A stretch of 64,000 nt of DNA, from NCBI RefSeq assembly GCF_039529775.1, contig NZ_BAAANL010000001.1, positions 1,054,001 through 1,118,000 of the forward strand. The letters are read 5' to 3'. The stretch comes from Myceligenerans crystallogenes. GTDB lineage: Bacteria; Actinomycetota; Actinomycetes; Actinomycetales; Cellulomonadaceae. Position numbers and translations under genes: made by a program. The notes below the pieces were generated by a model that was given only the letters and a program-made list of their open reading frames with translations, was not told the DNA's origin and did no database searches. Shown in pieces: positions 8,805-17,413 of the stretch; position 1 is the stretch's first letter; each line of letters begins with the position of its first letter.

Positions 8805-10838
8805 ATGACCCAGCAGCCCGAGGACGCGCGCACCGAGCCGGACGCCGGTGATCTGCCCGACCCTGTCGGCGAGCTGACCACCTCGCTCGAAGGGCTGCGG
8901 ACGCGCCTCGGTGCCCTGCGCCTGCCCCTCGAGACCCCGGACGCGGCCGCCACCCGCGACGCGCAGCGGCGCTCGGTCGACCAGCTGGACGACTACCTGC
9001 TCCCGCGCCTGCGGTCGCAGCAGGCGCCGCTCCTGGTCGTGGTCGGCGGTTCGACGGGAGCGGGCAAGTCCACCCTCGTGAACTCCGTGCTGGGCGAGGA
9101 CGTCACGCAGCCCGGCGTCCTGCGCCCCACCACGCGCGCCCCGGTGCTCGTGCACCACCCGCTCGACGCACGCTGGTTCACCGGCGACCGCGTCCTGCCC
9201 GGCCTCGCGCGCGTGACCAGCGGCGCGTCGTCGTCGGGCAACGGGCCGGCGAACCGGACGTCGTCGGGCACCGCCGAACCCCGCACGCTGCGCATGGTCT
9301 CCAGCGAGACCCTCCCGCGCGGCCTCGCGCTGCTCGACGCCCCCGACATCGACTCCGTCGAGCAGGCCAACCGCGACCTCGCGGCCCAGCTCCTGGGCGC
9401 TGCGGACCTCTGGCTGTTCGTCACCACCGCCGCCCGCTACGCCGACGCCGTCCCCTGGGACCTGCTCAAGACCGCCGCGGAACGCCGCGCGCAGGTCGCC
9501 ATGGTGCTCGACCGCGTCGACCCCGGCGCCGAGGCCACCGCCGACGACCTGCGCGACCTCATGGCCGAGCAGGGCCTCGCCGACGCGCCGCTGTTCGTCC
9601 TGCCGGAGGCCCCGCTCACGGCGGAGGGCTACCTCCCCGAGGAGGCCGTGGCCCCGGTCTCCGACTGGCTCACCGACCTCGGCGGCGACGCGGGCGCCCG
9701 CGCGCACGTCATCGCGGCCACCCGCGACGGCGTCGTCGACGACCTGATCCGGCGCGCCGGAGACCTCGCCGACGCCGCCGACCTGCAGCAGGAGGCCGAC
9801 GCGCGCCTGCGCGCGATGGTCGCGTCCGCCTACGCCGACGCCGTCGCGCACGTCCGGGCCGCCACCTCCGACGGCGCGCTGCTGCGCGGCGAGGTGCTCG
9901 CCCGCTGGCAGGACTTCGTGGGCACCGGCGAGTTCTTCCGGGCGGTCGAGCACGGGATCGGCCGCGTCCGGGACGCGATCGGCGCGTTCTTCAAGGGCAA
10001 ACCGAAACAGGCACCCCAGGTGGAGCAGGCCATCGCGCACGGCCTGGAGTCCGTGGTGCTGGACGCCGCCGAGGACGCCGCCGAACGCGCCTACGCGGGC
10101 TGGCACGGCGACGCCGCGGGCCGCGCGCTGCTGGAGGGGCTCGAGCTGTCCCGCGCGTCGGGGGCCCTGCGCGGGCAGGTGAGCGAGCAGATCCGCGGCT
10201 GGCAGTCCGACGTGCTCGGCCTGGTGCGCGAGCAGGGCGAGGCCAAGCGTGGCACGGCCCGGGCGCTGTCCCTCGGCGTCAACGCGCTGGGCGTGGCGCT
10301 GATGGTCGTCGTGTTCGCCTCGACCGGCGGCCTCACGGGCGTGGAGGTCGGGATCGCGGGCGGCAGCGCCATCCTCGCGCAGCGCCTCCTGGAGGCCGTC
10401 TTCGGGGAGGACGCCGTGCGCCGCCTCGCCGTGGAGGCCAAGGAACGCCTCACCATCCGCACGCGCGCACTCATGGACGGCCAGGCGGCCCGGTACACCG
10501 CCCAGCTCGACGCGCTCGGCTCGGCCGACGCCGGGGGCGCGCCGCTGCGCGCCGCCGCCCGCCGGGTCGCCGACGCCGCATCTGCCGAGCGCGGCGCCCG
10601 CGGATCCGCCTCCGCCCCAGGAGCCGACGACGCCGCGGCCGGCACACCCGCCCAGCGCCTGCGCGGAGCCGGGCAAGGCGGCGTCGCCGGACGACATCCC
10701 GACGACACCGCGACCGCCGTCGTCCCCGGCAACGGCGACGCCGCGAACGGCGCCGCGACCTCCGACGACGAGAACGCCCCCGGCCGCCGCCGCGGCTTCT
10801 GGCACCGGCTGTTCGGGCTCCAGGAGGGGGACCGATGA
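8805..10838 (+). CDS. Dynamin-like/YfjP-type GTPase, pair 2 protein A
   Basis: The 677-residue paralogue of the 1687-3591 gene shares the P-loop GSTGAGKST, LRPTTRAP, LLDAPDIDSVEQANRD, LWLFVTTAARYADAVPW and AMVLDRVDPG. Unlike the first A protein it has a hydrophobic/amphipathic region near residues 485-525 (ALGVALMVVVFAST and following). It also has a C-terminal Ala/Asp-rich tail ending GRRRGFWHRLFGLQ, which looks able to bind membrane. It overlaps the next gene by ATGA at 10835-10838. GTPase-driven membrane remodelling with protein B is inferred. Confidence 0.8.
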   Translation: MTQQPEDARTEPDAGDLPDPVGELTTSLEGLRTRLGALRLPLETPDAAATRDAQRRSVDQLDDYLLPRLRSQQAPLLVVVGGSTGAGKSTLVNSVLGEDVTQPGVLRPTTRAPVLVHHPLDARWFTGDRVLPGLARVTSGASSSGNGPANRTSSGTAEPRTLRMVSSETLPRGLALLDAPDIDSVEQANRDLAAQLLGAADLWLFVTTAARYADAVPWDLLKTAAERRAQVAMVLDRVDPGAEATADDLRDLMAEQGLADAPLFVLPEAPLTAEGYLPEEAVAPVSDWLTDLGGDAGARAHVIAATRDGVVDDLIRRAGDLADAADLQQEADARLRAMVASAYADAVAHVRAATSDGALLRGEVLARWQDFVGTGEFFRAVEHGIGRVRDAIGAFFKGKPKQAPQVEQAIAHGLESVVLDAAEDAAERAYAGWHGDAAGRALLEGLELSRASGALRGQVSEQIRGWQSDVLGLVREQGEAKRGTARALSLGVNALGVALMVVVFASTGGLTGVEVGIAGGSAILAQRLLEAVFGEDAVRRLAVEAKERLTIRTRALMDGQAARYTAQLDALGSADAGGAPLRAAARRVADAASAERGARGSASAPGADDAAAGTPAQRLRGAGQGGVAGRHPDDTATAVVPGNGDAANGAATSDDENAPGRRRGFWHRLFGLQEGDR

Positions 10839-12544
10839 GCAGGCTCGACCTGGCCGCCCGCACCGCGGCGCTGGAGCACGCGGCCCAGGAGGGCTCCGGG
10901 CGGATCGCCCAGGACACCCTCGACGCGGCCCGCGCCGTCGCCGAACGCGCCCGCGAACGCGGGGGCCTGTCCGCCGAGCACACGGTGGTGGCGCTCGCGG
11001 GCGCGACGGGGTCGGGCAAGTCGTCGGTGTTCAACGCCGTCGCGGGGCAGGACGTCGCGGTGCCGGGCGTCCGCCGCCCGACGACGTCGCACGCGCTCGC
11101 GGCCGTGTGGGGCGACGGCGCCGGGGCGCTGCTGGACTGGCTGGACGTGTCCCGCCGCCACGACATGTCCGGGCCGCTGCCGTCCGGCGACGGCGACGGG
11201 CTGGTGCTGCTCGACCTGCCCGACCACGACTCGGTGGTGGTGGACCACCGGCTGCGGGCCGAGGCGCTCGTCGAGCGGGCGGACCTGCTCGTCTGGGTCG
11301 TGGACCCGCAGAAGTACGCCGACGCCGCCCTGCACGAGGGATTCCTGCGGCCGCTGGCCGGGCGGGCGGACATCGTGGTCGTGGTGCTGAACCAGATCGA
11401 CCGGCTGGACGCCGCCTCGACGAAGGCGATGCTCGCGGACCTGAGGCGGCTGGTCGCGCAGGACGGGCTGGACGGGGCGAAGGTGCTCGGCCTGTCCGCG
11501 AAGACCGGCCAGGGGATGGACGAACTGCGCGCGCTGCTCGCCAAGGCTGCGCGCAGGCGCGAGGCGGCCACGGCGCGCCTGGTCGCCGACGAGCGCGCGG
11601 CGGCCACGCGCATCGTGGACGCCTGCGGGGCGCAGCCGCCCGTGCGGGCCGGGGAGAAGGCGAAGGGGGCCCTGCTCGCCGCCCTGGAGGACGCCGCGGG
11701 CGTGCCGACCGTCGTCGACGCCGTGCGGGCCTCTGCGCGCCAGGACGCGGCGGCGGCCACGGGCTGGCCGCTGACCCGGTGGATCGGGCGGCTGCGGCGC
11801 GACCCGCTGCGGCGGCTCGGCCTGCGCGACTCCGGCCGGCGGGACGCGGGCCGGCGCGTCCCCGAGGGCCGCGAGGACCTGATGCGCACCTCGATGCCGA
11901 CGGCGAAGCCCGCGGTGCGCTCCGCCGCGGCGTCGGGCGTGCGGCAGTACGTCGAGGCCGTGACCGACGGCGTCGCGGACTCCTGGGTGCTGGCCGCGCG
12001 CGGACGGGCGCAGCGGGGGATCGAGGAGCTGCCGGACGCGCTGGACCAGGCCGTGGCGAGCACCCGGCTGGAGGCCGGGAAGCGGCCGCTGTGGTGGCGC
12101 GTGGTGAACGCGGTGCAGTGGGCGCTGATCGTGGCGGTGGGGGCCGGGCTGCTGTGGCTGGCCGTGCTGTTCCTGTTCAGCTACCTGCGGCTGCCCGCGC
12201 CGCCCACCCCGGTGTGGACGGTGCCGCTGCCGTCCGGTGCCGGGAACGGCGACGTGGTGTTCCCCGGCGCGCCCGACGGGCCGGCGGACGGGCTCGGCGT
12301 CGATCCGTTCCAGATCCCCTGGCCGACGCTGATGGTGCTGGGCGGGCTGCTGCTCGGCCTGCTGGTGGCGCTCGTCTCGCGGATCCTGGCCGGGATCGGC
12401 GCGCGCCGCCGCGCCGCGGTCGCCCGGCGGCGCCTGCGGGCGTCCGTGGCGGAGGTGGGCGACCGCCTGGTGCGGAATCCGGTGGGGGAGGAGCTCGCCG
12501 CGCTCGGCCGCTGCCGGACGGCGGCGACGATCGCGGCGAGCTGA
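10835..12544 (+). CDS. Dynamin-like GTPase with membrane segments, pair 2 protein B
   Basis: The 569-residue protein has P-loop AGATGSGKSS near residues 50-59, VRRPTTSHA, LDLPDHDSVVVD, LLVWVVDPQKYADAALHEGF and VVLNQID. Two hydrophobic segments near residues 427-450 and 498-520 flank a short Pro-rich loop, forming a membrane hairpin. It is translationally coupled to 8805-10838 and is the counterpart of 3588-5207. The order A-B with ATGA overlap is the same in both pairs, so the pairs arose by duplication of a two-gene unit. The gene ends against a convergent lipoprotein gene with a palindrome between them. Confidence 0.8.
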   Translation: MSRLDLAARTAALEHAAQEGSGRIAQDTLDAARAVAERARERGGLSAEHTVVALAGATGSGKSSVFNAVAGQDVAVPGVRRPTTSHALAAVWGDGAGALLDWLDVSRRHDMSGPLPSGDGDGLVLLDLPDHDSVVVDHRLRAEALVERADLLVWVVDPQKYADAALHEGFLRPLAGRADIVVVVLNQIDRLDAASTKAMLADLRRLVAQDGLDGAKVLGLSAKTGQGMDELRALLAKAARRREAATARLVADERAAATRIVDACGAQPPVRAGEKAKGALLAALEDAAGVPTVVDAVRASARQDAAAATGWPLTRWIGRLRRDPLRRLGLRDSGRRDAGRRVPEGREDLMRTSMPTAKPAVRSAAASGVRQYVEAVTDGVADSWVLAARGRAQRGIEELPDALDQAVASTRLEAGKRPLWWRVVNAVQWALIVAVGAGLLWLAVLFLFSYLRLPAPPTPVWTVPLPSGAGNGDVVFPGAPDGPADGLGVDPFQIPWPTLMVLGGLLLGLLVALVSRILAGIGARRRAAVARRRLRASVAEVGDRLVRNPVGEELAALGRCRTAATIAAS

Positions 12545-12558
12545 GCCGCCCGGGCGGC
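12545..12558. terminator. Short palindrome between convergent genes
   Basis: GCCGCCCGGGCGGC is a perfect 14-bp palindrome filling the gap between the stop of the GTPase gene (12544) and the stop of the lipoprotein gene (12559). It may serve both strands as a minimal transcription terminator. Confidence 0.35.
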
Positions 12559-13065
12559 CTACTTCTCCTTGTACTCCGGGAGGTCGAGGGCCTTGCGGAT
12601 GTTCGCCGCGGCGTCGCCGGCGTCGACCTCCATCGCCAGGTCGACGGCCTTCAGGATGTCCTTCGTCTTGGTCTCGCCGGCGGCGTGCTCCCAGTGCGCG
12701 GCGGCCTCGTCGTTGGCGGCGGCCAGGGCCTGGGCGTCCTCGGCGACGTCCTCGGGCCAGGCGATGTTGCGCAGGCCCTCCGCCTCGGCGCGCAACGCGG
12801 CGCCGGTCGCGGCCGCGAGCCCGGCCTGCTCCTCAACCGGGGCGTCGGAGTTCACCGCCTCCTCGAACTGTTCCAGGACGCCGTTGTAGGGGGCGACGAT
12901 CTGCGAGAACTGCGCAGCGGCCTCCTCCTTGCTCAGCGGCCCGGCGGGCGCACTGCTGGCGGCGTCGCTCCCGTCGCCGGCCCCGCCGGGGCCGGCCGAC
13001 GTCATGGAACAGCCGGTCAGCGCAAGGGTGGTGACCAGGGCGAATACCGCGACGGTGCGGCGCAT
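12559..13065 (-). CDS. Small secreted lipoprotein of unknown function
   Basis: The 168-residue protein begins with MRRTVAVFALVTTLALTGC, a signal peptide ending in a lipobox whose Cys is residue 19. ATG 13065 was chosen because GGAGG lies just upstream; a longer frame from 13104 would put 13 residues before the signal peptide. The mature part is Ala/Glu-rich and mostly helical, after a Gly/Ser/Ala linker. It should be lipid-anchored on the outer face of the membrane. No known domain is recognised. It is divergent from the thioesterase gene. Confidence 0.8.
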   Translation of the reverse strand: MRRTVAVFALVTTLALTGCSMTSAGPGGAGDGSDAASSAPAGPLSKEEAAAQFSQIVAPYNGVLEQFEEAVNSDAPVEEQAGLAAATGAALRAEAEGLRNIAWPEDVAEDAQALAAANDEAAAHWEHAAGETKTKDILKAVDLAMEVDAGDAAANIRKALDLPEYKEK

Positions 13066-13184
13066 GCTTCCTCCAGGAATGTGGTCGTGCAAGCGGAAAC
13101 GCACTGTAGCGGCGCACTGTTGCCCAGGGGAGCGGGCGAGGGCTCACGAAACGATTAATCCAGACGATGGGCCAAGATGGACCC

Positions 13185-13676
13185 ATGCGCCTGCACATCC
13201 CGATCTCCCTGCGCTGGTCCGACCTCGACGCGTACCAGCACGTCAACAACGTCGAGATGCTCGACCTGCTCCAGGAGGCCCGCATCGAGGCGTTCTGGCG
13301 GCGCGACGACGTCGTCGACCCGCTGCCGACGGCCGTGGTCGACTCCGGGCCGTCGGCGAAGACGCACACGTTCGTCGCGCACCAGGAGATCGAGTACCTG
13401 CGCCCGCTGCCGTACACGCGGCGGCCGGTGCTGGTCGAGATGTGGCTCGGCAGGGTGGGCGGCGCCGCCATCCAGGTCTGCTACGAGGTGCACGACGGCG
13501 CCCCGGGCGTGCCGGTCGCGGCGGGCACCGCGCTGGGCGGCGCCCCGTACGCCCGCGCGACGACGACGCTCGTGCTCGTCGACGCCGCGACGGGCGCTCC
13601 GCGCCGGCTGACCGAGGACGAGCGCGCGGCGTGGGAACCGTACGTGGAGGAACCCCCGAAGTTCCGCAGGCGCTGA
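13185..13676 (+). CDS. Acyl-CoA thioesterase, 4-hydroxybenzoyl-CoA thioesterase (hotdog) family
   Basis: The 163-residue protein begins RLHIPISLRWSDLDAYQHVNN, the hotdog-fold segment with the catalytic Asp in the D-x-x-x-H-V-N-N pattern, followed by a helix containing LLQEARIEAFW. Family members hydrolyse acyl-CoA thioesters in the cytoplasm; the acyl group cannot be predicted. ATG 13185 gives the usual family N-terminus. ATG 13167, six codons upstream, is the alternative, and neither has a good Shine-Dalgarno site. A terminator lies about 90 bases downstream. Confidence 0.88.
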   Translation: MRLHIPISLRWSDLDAYQHVNNVEMLDLLQEARIEAFWRRDDVVDPLPTAVVDSGPSAKTHTFVAHQEIEYLRPLPYTRRPVLVEMWLGRVGGAAIQVCYEVHDGAPGVPVAAGTALGGAPYARATTTLVLVDAATGAPRRLTEDERAAWEPYVEEPPKFRRR

Positions 13677-13994
13677 GGGACCCGAGAGCGCAGCGGCCCG
13701 AGGGCTTCTCAGGTTCCGGACCGGTAGCCGAGAGCAATTTTTGTGAACTGGGTCACCGTGCCCCGGCGTGGCGGCGTGAGAGCGATTTCGCGCCACCACG
13801 CCTTTTTGCGGCACAGGGCGATTGAAAATATTCATCCTCTCATAGAGGCATTTGGTGGCTGTGGCGTCTTTGCCGGACACCTGAGGTATTTCTGCGCATG
13901 GCAGGATCCGGTCCGCTGATGCGCGGCGCTGCCTTGATCGAGTGCTGCCCGCAGGTCGGTGCATCGTTGTCGCTCTCGGTCCGGAGGCCGTGTC
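13677..13994. other. Intergenic region before the toxin locus
   Basis: This 318-base gap holds the thioesterase terminator (13765-13807). After it comes an unusually A+T-rich stretch around 13820-13860 with a small CCTCT/AGAGG hairpin, which is the most likely place for the promoter of the following secreted-protein genes. No gene is seen here. Confidence 0.5.
13765..13807 (+). terminator. Rho-independent terminator after the thioesterase
   Basis: GGCGTGGCGGCG (13765-13776) pairs with CGCCACCACGCC (13791-13802) with one mismatch and is followed by TTTTT (13803-13807). Confidence 0.8.
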
Positions 13995-16900
13995 ATGCAA
14001 GTGGGTCCCGTTGCGCCAGGAAACGCTGGTTCGTCGTCGGACGGCGTCGTCGGGCGCGTGCGTGCCGCCGGTGCCCGCGTGAGGACCGCGCTGCGTTCGC
14101 GGTCCGGTGCGATGATCGCCGGGCTGCTGGTCCTGGTGCTCGGTGCCGGCGCCGCCGCCGCGGTGGAGCCGGTCACGGGCCGGTCCCTGGGCGAGGTGCT
14201 GGCCGCCGACGCCGAGACGGATCCCGCCACCGACCCCACCGCGGCCCCTGCGGACTGCGACGAACCCGCAGCGGACCTGCCTGAGGCCTGGGTACGTGCG
14301 AAGGCCTGCGGTCACGAGGTCGAGTCGCTGGCGGACCGCACCGAGTACCGCACGTACTTCGGGACCCCCGAGGGAATGGTGCGTCAGGAGACGTCGACGG
14401 CGGCGGTGCGCTCCCGGACCCTTGACGGCACCTGGACGGACATCGACACGTCGATCGTCCCGGGCGACGACGGCCGCCTTGAGGTCGCGGCGCCGGGTCT
14501 GCAGGCGATCTCGTTCGCCGACCCGTCGGCGGCCGGCGCGGATCCGGACGCCCCGCTGGCGATCCTGCGCCGCGACGGGCACGAGCTGGTGTTCGACGTC
14601 CCCTTCGAACTGACGGACCCGGTGGTCGAGGCGGACCGGGTGACGTACCCGGGAATCCTGGGCGACGAGGGCATCTCCTTGACGGTGACGCCGGACGGGG
14701 ACGGCACCGGCATCCGCGAGGTGATCACGGTCGACGACGCCGAGTCCGCGTCGAACCCGGGCCTGGCGGAACTGGACTTCCGGGTCGAGGTCTCGGGTGG
14801 CCTGCGCCTGGAGGCCGAGGCCGGCGGGTTCGTCGCCGAGGACGAGGCGGGCACGGAGGTGTTCCGCGCCCCGCAGCCCACGGGCTGGACGGCCGAGGGG
14901 CACGAGCCGGCCCAGGGGGCGCAGGTTTCCGGCGGCGAGGCGATGGAGCCGACGTCGTCGTCGCTGACCGCGGCGGAGGAGGACGCCACGGGCGCCCGGG
15001 CAGCGGAGGCGACGACGGCGCCGCGGGAGCCGGAACCGCGGACGCCGGACGTCGTGGACGGTCCGGGTCGCTACGACGCGATCTTCGAGATGGACACCCG
15101 CGTCCAGCTCGACGAGAACGACGCCGGCCGTTCGGCGACGGTGCGGGTGCGCCCGGACCAGGAGATCCTGACGGACCCTGACACGGAATTCCCCGTCGCG
15201 CTGGACCCGAGCGTCTCGGGCACGCTGAACGAGTTCACGGCCGTCAAGTCGTTCTGGCCGACCTCGACCTCGGGCTACGGGTTCAACGACACCGTGGACG
15301 GCACGCACGGCACCGGCCTGTGCGACGCGTCGGACCCGTACGGCTGGGAGTGCGCGGGTGCGACGTCGAAGCACCGGGTGATGTACGAGTTCGACGGCCT
15401 GTCGCAGATCCGTGACGTGGACGCGATGGAGGTGAATTCCGCGACCCTCCAGGTGTACGGAACGCACTCGTACAACTGCACGGCGCATACGGTGGCCGCC
15501 TATCGGCTGGGTGCGATCAGTTCGGCCACCAACTGGGACAACATGCCGTCTTGGCTGTCGGAGAACCGGCTTGACGGCGTCGATATCGCGCACAAGTTCG
15601 ACGAGTGCGGTGGCCGTAAGTGGGTCGAGTTCGACGTGACGCAGGCGATGAAGGATCTCGCGGCGAACAACTGGTCGACGATGACGTTCGGTCTGAAGGT
15701 CGACGAGACCTCGATGGCGTACTGGAAGCGGTATGCCGGCCGTCAGGTGGGGTACGGGGACACCTGGACGGAGTACGCGCCGAAGCTGTCCGTCTGGTAC
15801 AACCGCACGCCGAAACCTCCGGTGGGGCGTGAGACGTGGTCGATCGATCCGGCCAAGAACTGGGGCTGCGAGACGGAGTCGTTCGCGCCGTGGGTGCCGG
15901 CGAACAAGCCGCGGTTCAAGGCCAAGGCGTCGGATCCGGACGGTCAGTCGGTGAAGGTGCACTTCCAGGTGCAGCGTGTATCCACCGGGTCGACGGTGTG
16001 GTCGGCGTGGTCGTCGATGCAGACCACCGGCCAGGTGCACTCGGTGCGCCCCGGGGACGAGGATGCACTGCTGAGCGGCGTCAAGTACAGGTGGCATGCC
16101 AGGACGCAGGACTCCACGGGTAACACGAGTCCGTTCTCCGGCTGGTGCTACTTCACGCCGGACGTGTCGCGGCCGAACTCTCCGACGATCACGCCGGTCG
16201 ACGACGGCTCCGTCTGGTACGAGGCGGTGTACCCGGACTGCTCGCCTGGCGTGTCAGGTTGTCTGGAGACAGGTGGTGTAGGCAAGACGGGTAAGTGGCG
16301 CCTGGGCGTGAACGGGTCGCAGGACGTGGCCAGGTTCGAGTACTCGTGGGGCTCGGAGTCCTATCGGCAGGATGTGGCGCCGTGGTGGCCGTCCGGGACG
16401 CACATCATCGGGCTGACACCGCAGGCTCCTGGCCCGATGACGTTGTACGCGCATTCGGTGGACCACGCGGGGAACGTCTCGGAGCGGGCCACGTACAAGA
16501 TCGACGTTGCGTATCCGCTGGCGACCGGGTTGTGGAAGCTGGACGAGGGTTCGGGGACGACGGCATACGACTCGGCGCTCACGACGACACCACAGCCGCT
16601 GACCTTGTCGGGCTCGGGGGCGTTCTGGGCCGACGGGCCGCACGAACTGTTCGACTCCGGTGACGGCGACAACGCCCTGCGGTTCGACGGCGCAGGTGCG
16701 GCGGTCACGGACGGGGCGGTGGTCCGGCTGAAGGACTCGTTCGTGGTGTCCGCACATCTGATGCCGGAGTCGGCGGCGGAGATGACGGGTACGGAGGCCG
16801 CGCTGGCGCAGGAGGGCGAGGTGGGCTCGGGATTCGTGGTCGGCACGCGCGAGTGTCAGCAGGACTCCGACTCGGCCACGGAGTCTTGCTGGTCCTTCGG

Positions 16901-17312
16901 GATGTACGACGCCGACGGCGGTGACCCGACCTGGGTGACGTCGGAAAAGCAGGTCCTCGCGAACGAGTGGACTCACGTCCTTGCCGAGCACGATGCCGCC
17001 AGGAACCACCTTCAGCTCTGGGTGTGCCCGGTGGGCACGCCGTCGCACCGGCTCGACGGTGAACCGGTCGCGACGAGCCCGGTGACGTTCACGTCCACGT
17101 GGGGGTACCTGGGCCGCTTCACCGTGGGGCGCGCCGGGACCACCGCCAACAAGTGGGGCCACTGGCACGGACGCGTCGACAACGTCCGGGTCTGGGATGG
17201 TGCGGTCGTGGCGTCGTCGAAGATCCGGCGGCTGTGTCAGGGCGCGGGCGGCGACGACTTCGCCGGCGACGTCGGTCTGGACCCGACCGAGCAGATCGAC
17301 ATCGACGAGTGA
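13995..17312 (+). CDS. Secreted DNRLRE/LamG-type protein, partner of the RHS protein
   Basis: The 1,105-residue protein starts at ATG 13995 (GGAGG at about 13983). It has a basic N-terminus and a hydrophobic export segment near residues 39-57 (IAGLLVLVLGAGAAAA). An N-terminal module to about residue 290 is shared with the next gene: TPEG, a DIDT or GIDT motif, DVPFEL or DVPFRL, and LTVTPDG all recur in the same order. A DNRLRE/CBM-like beta domain follows at about residues 395-610 (PTSTSGYGFND to KLSVWYN). Then come a fibronectin-like stretch and a C-terminal LamG-like jelly-roll from about residue 840. Such proteins precede large RHS proteins in many actinomycetes. A cell-wall or surface role in presenting the RHS effector is inferred. 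Confidence 0.8.
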   Translation: MQVGPVAPGNAGSSSDGVVGRVRAAGARVRTALRSRSGAMIAGLLVLVLGAGAAAAVEPVTGRSLGEVLAADAETDPATDPTAAPADCDEPAADLPEAWVRAKACGHEVESLADRTEYRTYFGTPEGMVRQETSTAAVRSRTLDGTWTDIDTSIVPGDDGRLEVAAPGLQAISFADPSAAGADPDAPLAILRRDGHELVFDVPFELTDPVVEADRVTYPGILGDEGISLTVTPDGDGTGIREVITVDDAESASNPGLAELDFRVEVSGGLRLEAEAGGFVAEDEAGTEVFRAPQPTGWTAEGHEPAQGAQVSGGEAMEPTSSSLTAAEEDATGARAAEATTAPREPEPRTPDVVDGPGRYDAIFEMDTRVQLDENDAGRSATVRVRPDQEILTDPDTEFPVALDPSVSGTLNEFTAVKSFWPTSTSGYGFNDTVDGTHGTGLCDASDPYGWECAGATSKHRVMYEFDGLSQIRDVDAMEVNSATLQVYGTHSYNCTAHTVAAYRLGAISSATNWDNMPSWLSENRLDGVDIAHKFDECGGRKWVEFDVTQAMKDLAANNWSTMTFGLKVDETSMAYWKRYAGRQVGYGDTWTEYAPKLSVWYNRTPKPPVGRETWSIDPAKNWGCETESFAPWVPANKPRFKAKASDPDGQSVKVHFQVQRVSTGSTVWSAWSSMQTTGQVHSVRPGDEDALLSGVKYRWHARTQDSTGNTSPFSGWCYFTPDVSRPNSPTITPVDDGSVWYEAVYPDCSPGVSGCLETGGVGKTGKWRLGVNGSQDVARFEYSWGSESYRQDVAPWWPSGTHIIGLTPQAPGPMTLYAHSVDHAGNVSERATYKIDVAYPLATGLWKLDEGSGTTAYDSALTTTPQPLTLSGSGAFWADGPHELFDSGDGDNALRFDGAGAAVTDGAVVRLKDSFVVSAHLMPESAAEMTGTEAALAQEGEVGSGFVVGTRECQQDSDSATESCWSFGMYDADGGDPTWVTSEKQVLANEWTHVLAEHDAARNHLQLWVCPVGTPSHRLDGEPVATSPVTFTSTWGYLGRFTVGRAGTTANKWGHWHGRVDNVRVWDGAVVASSKIRRLCQGAGGDDFAGDVGLDPTEQIDIDE

Positions 17313-17413
17313 GCGGGCCGGGGCGCGACGCGCCGGAATCAGTGGTGAGTGAAGTGGCCGGCACGAACGGGCTGCCGGCGATGCCGCGCAGACGAGGTAG
17401 GGGAGCAGCAGCG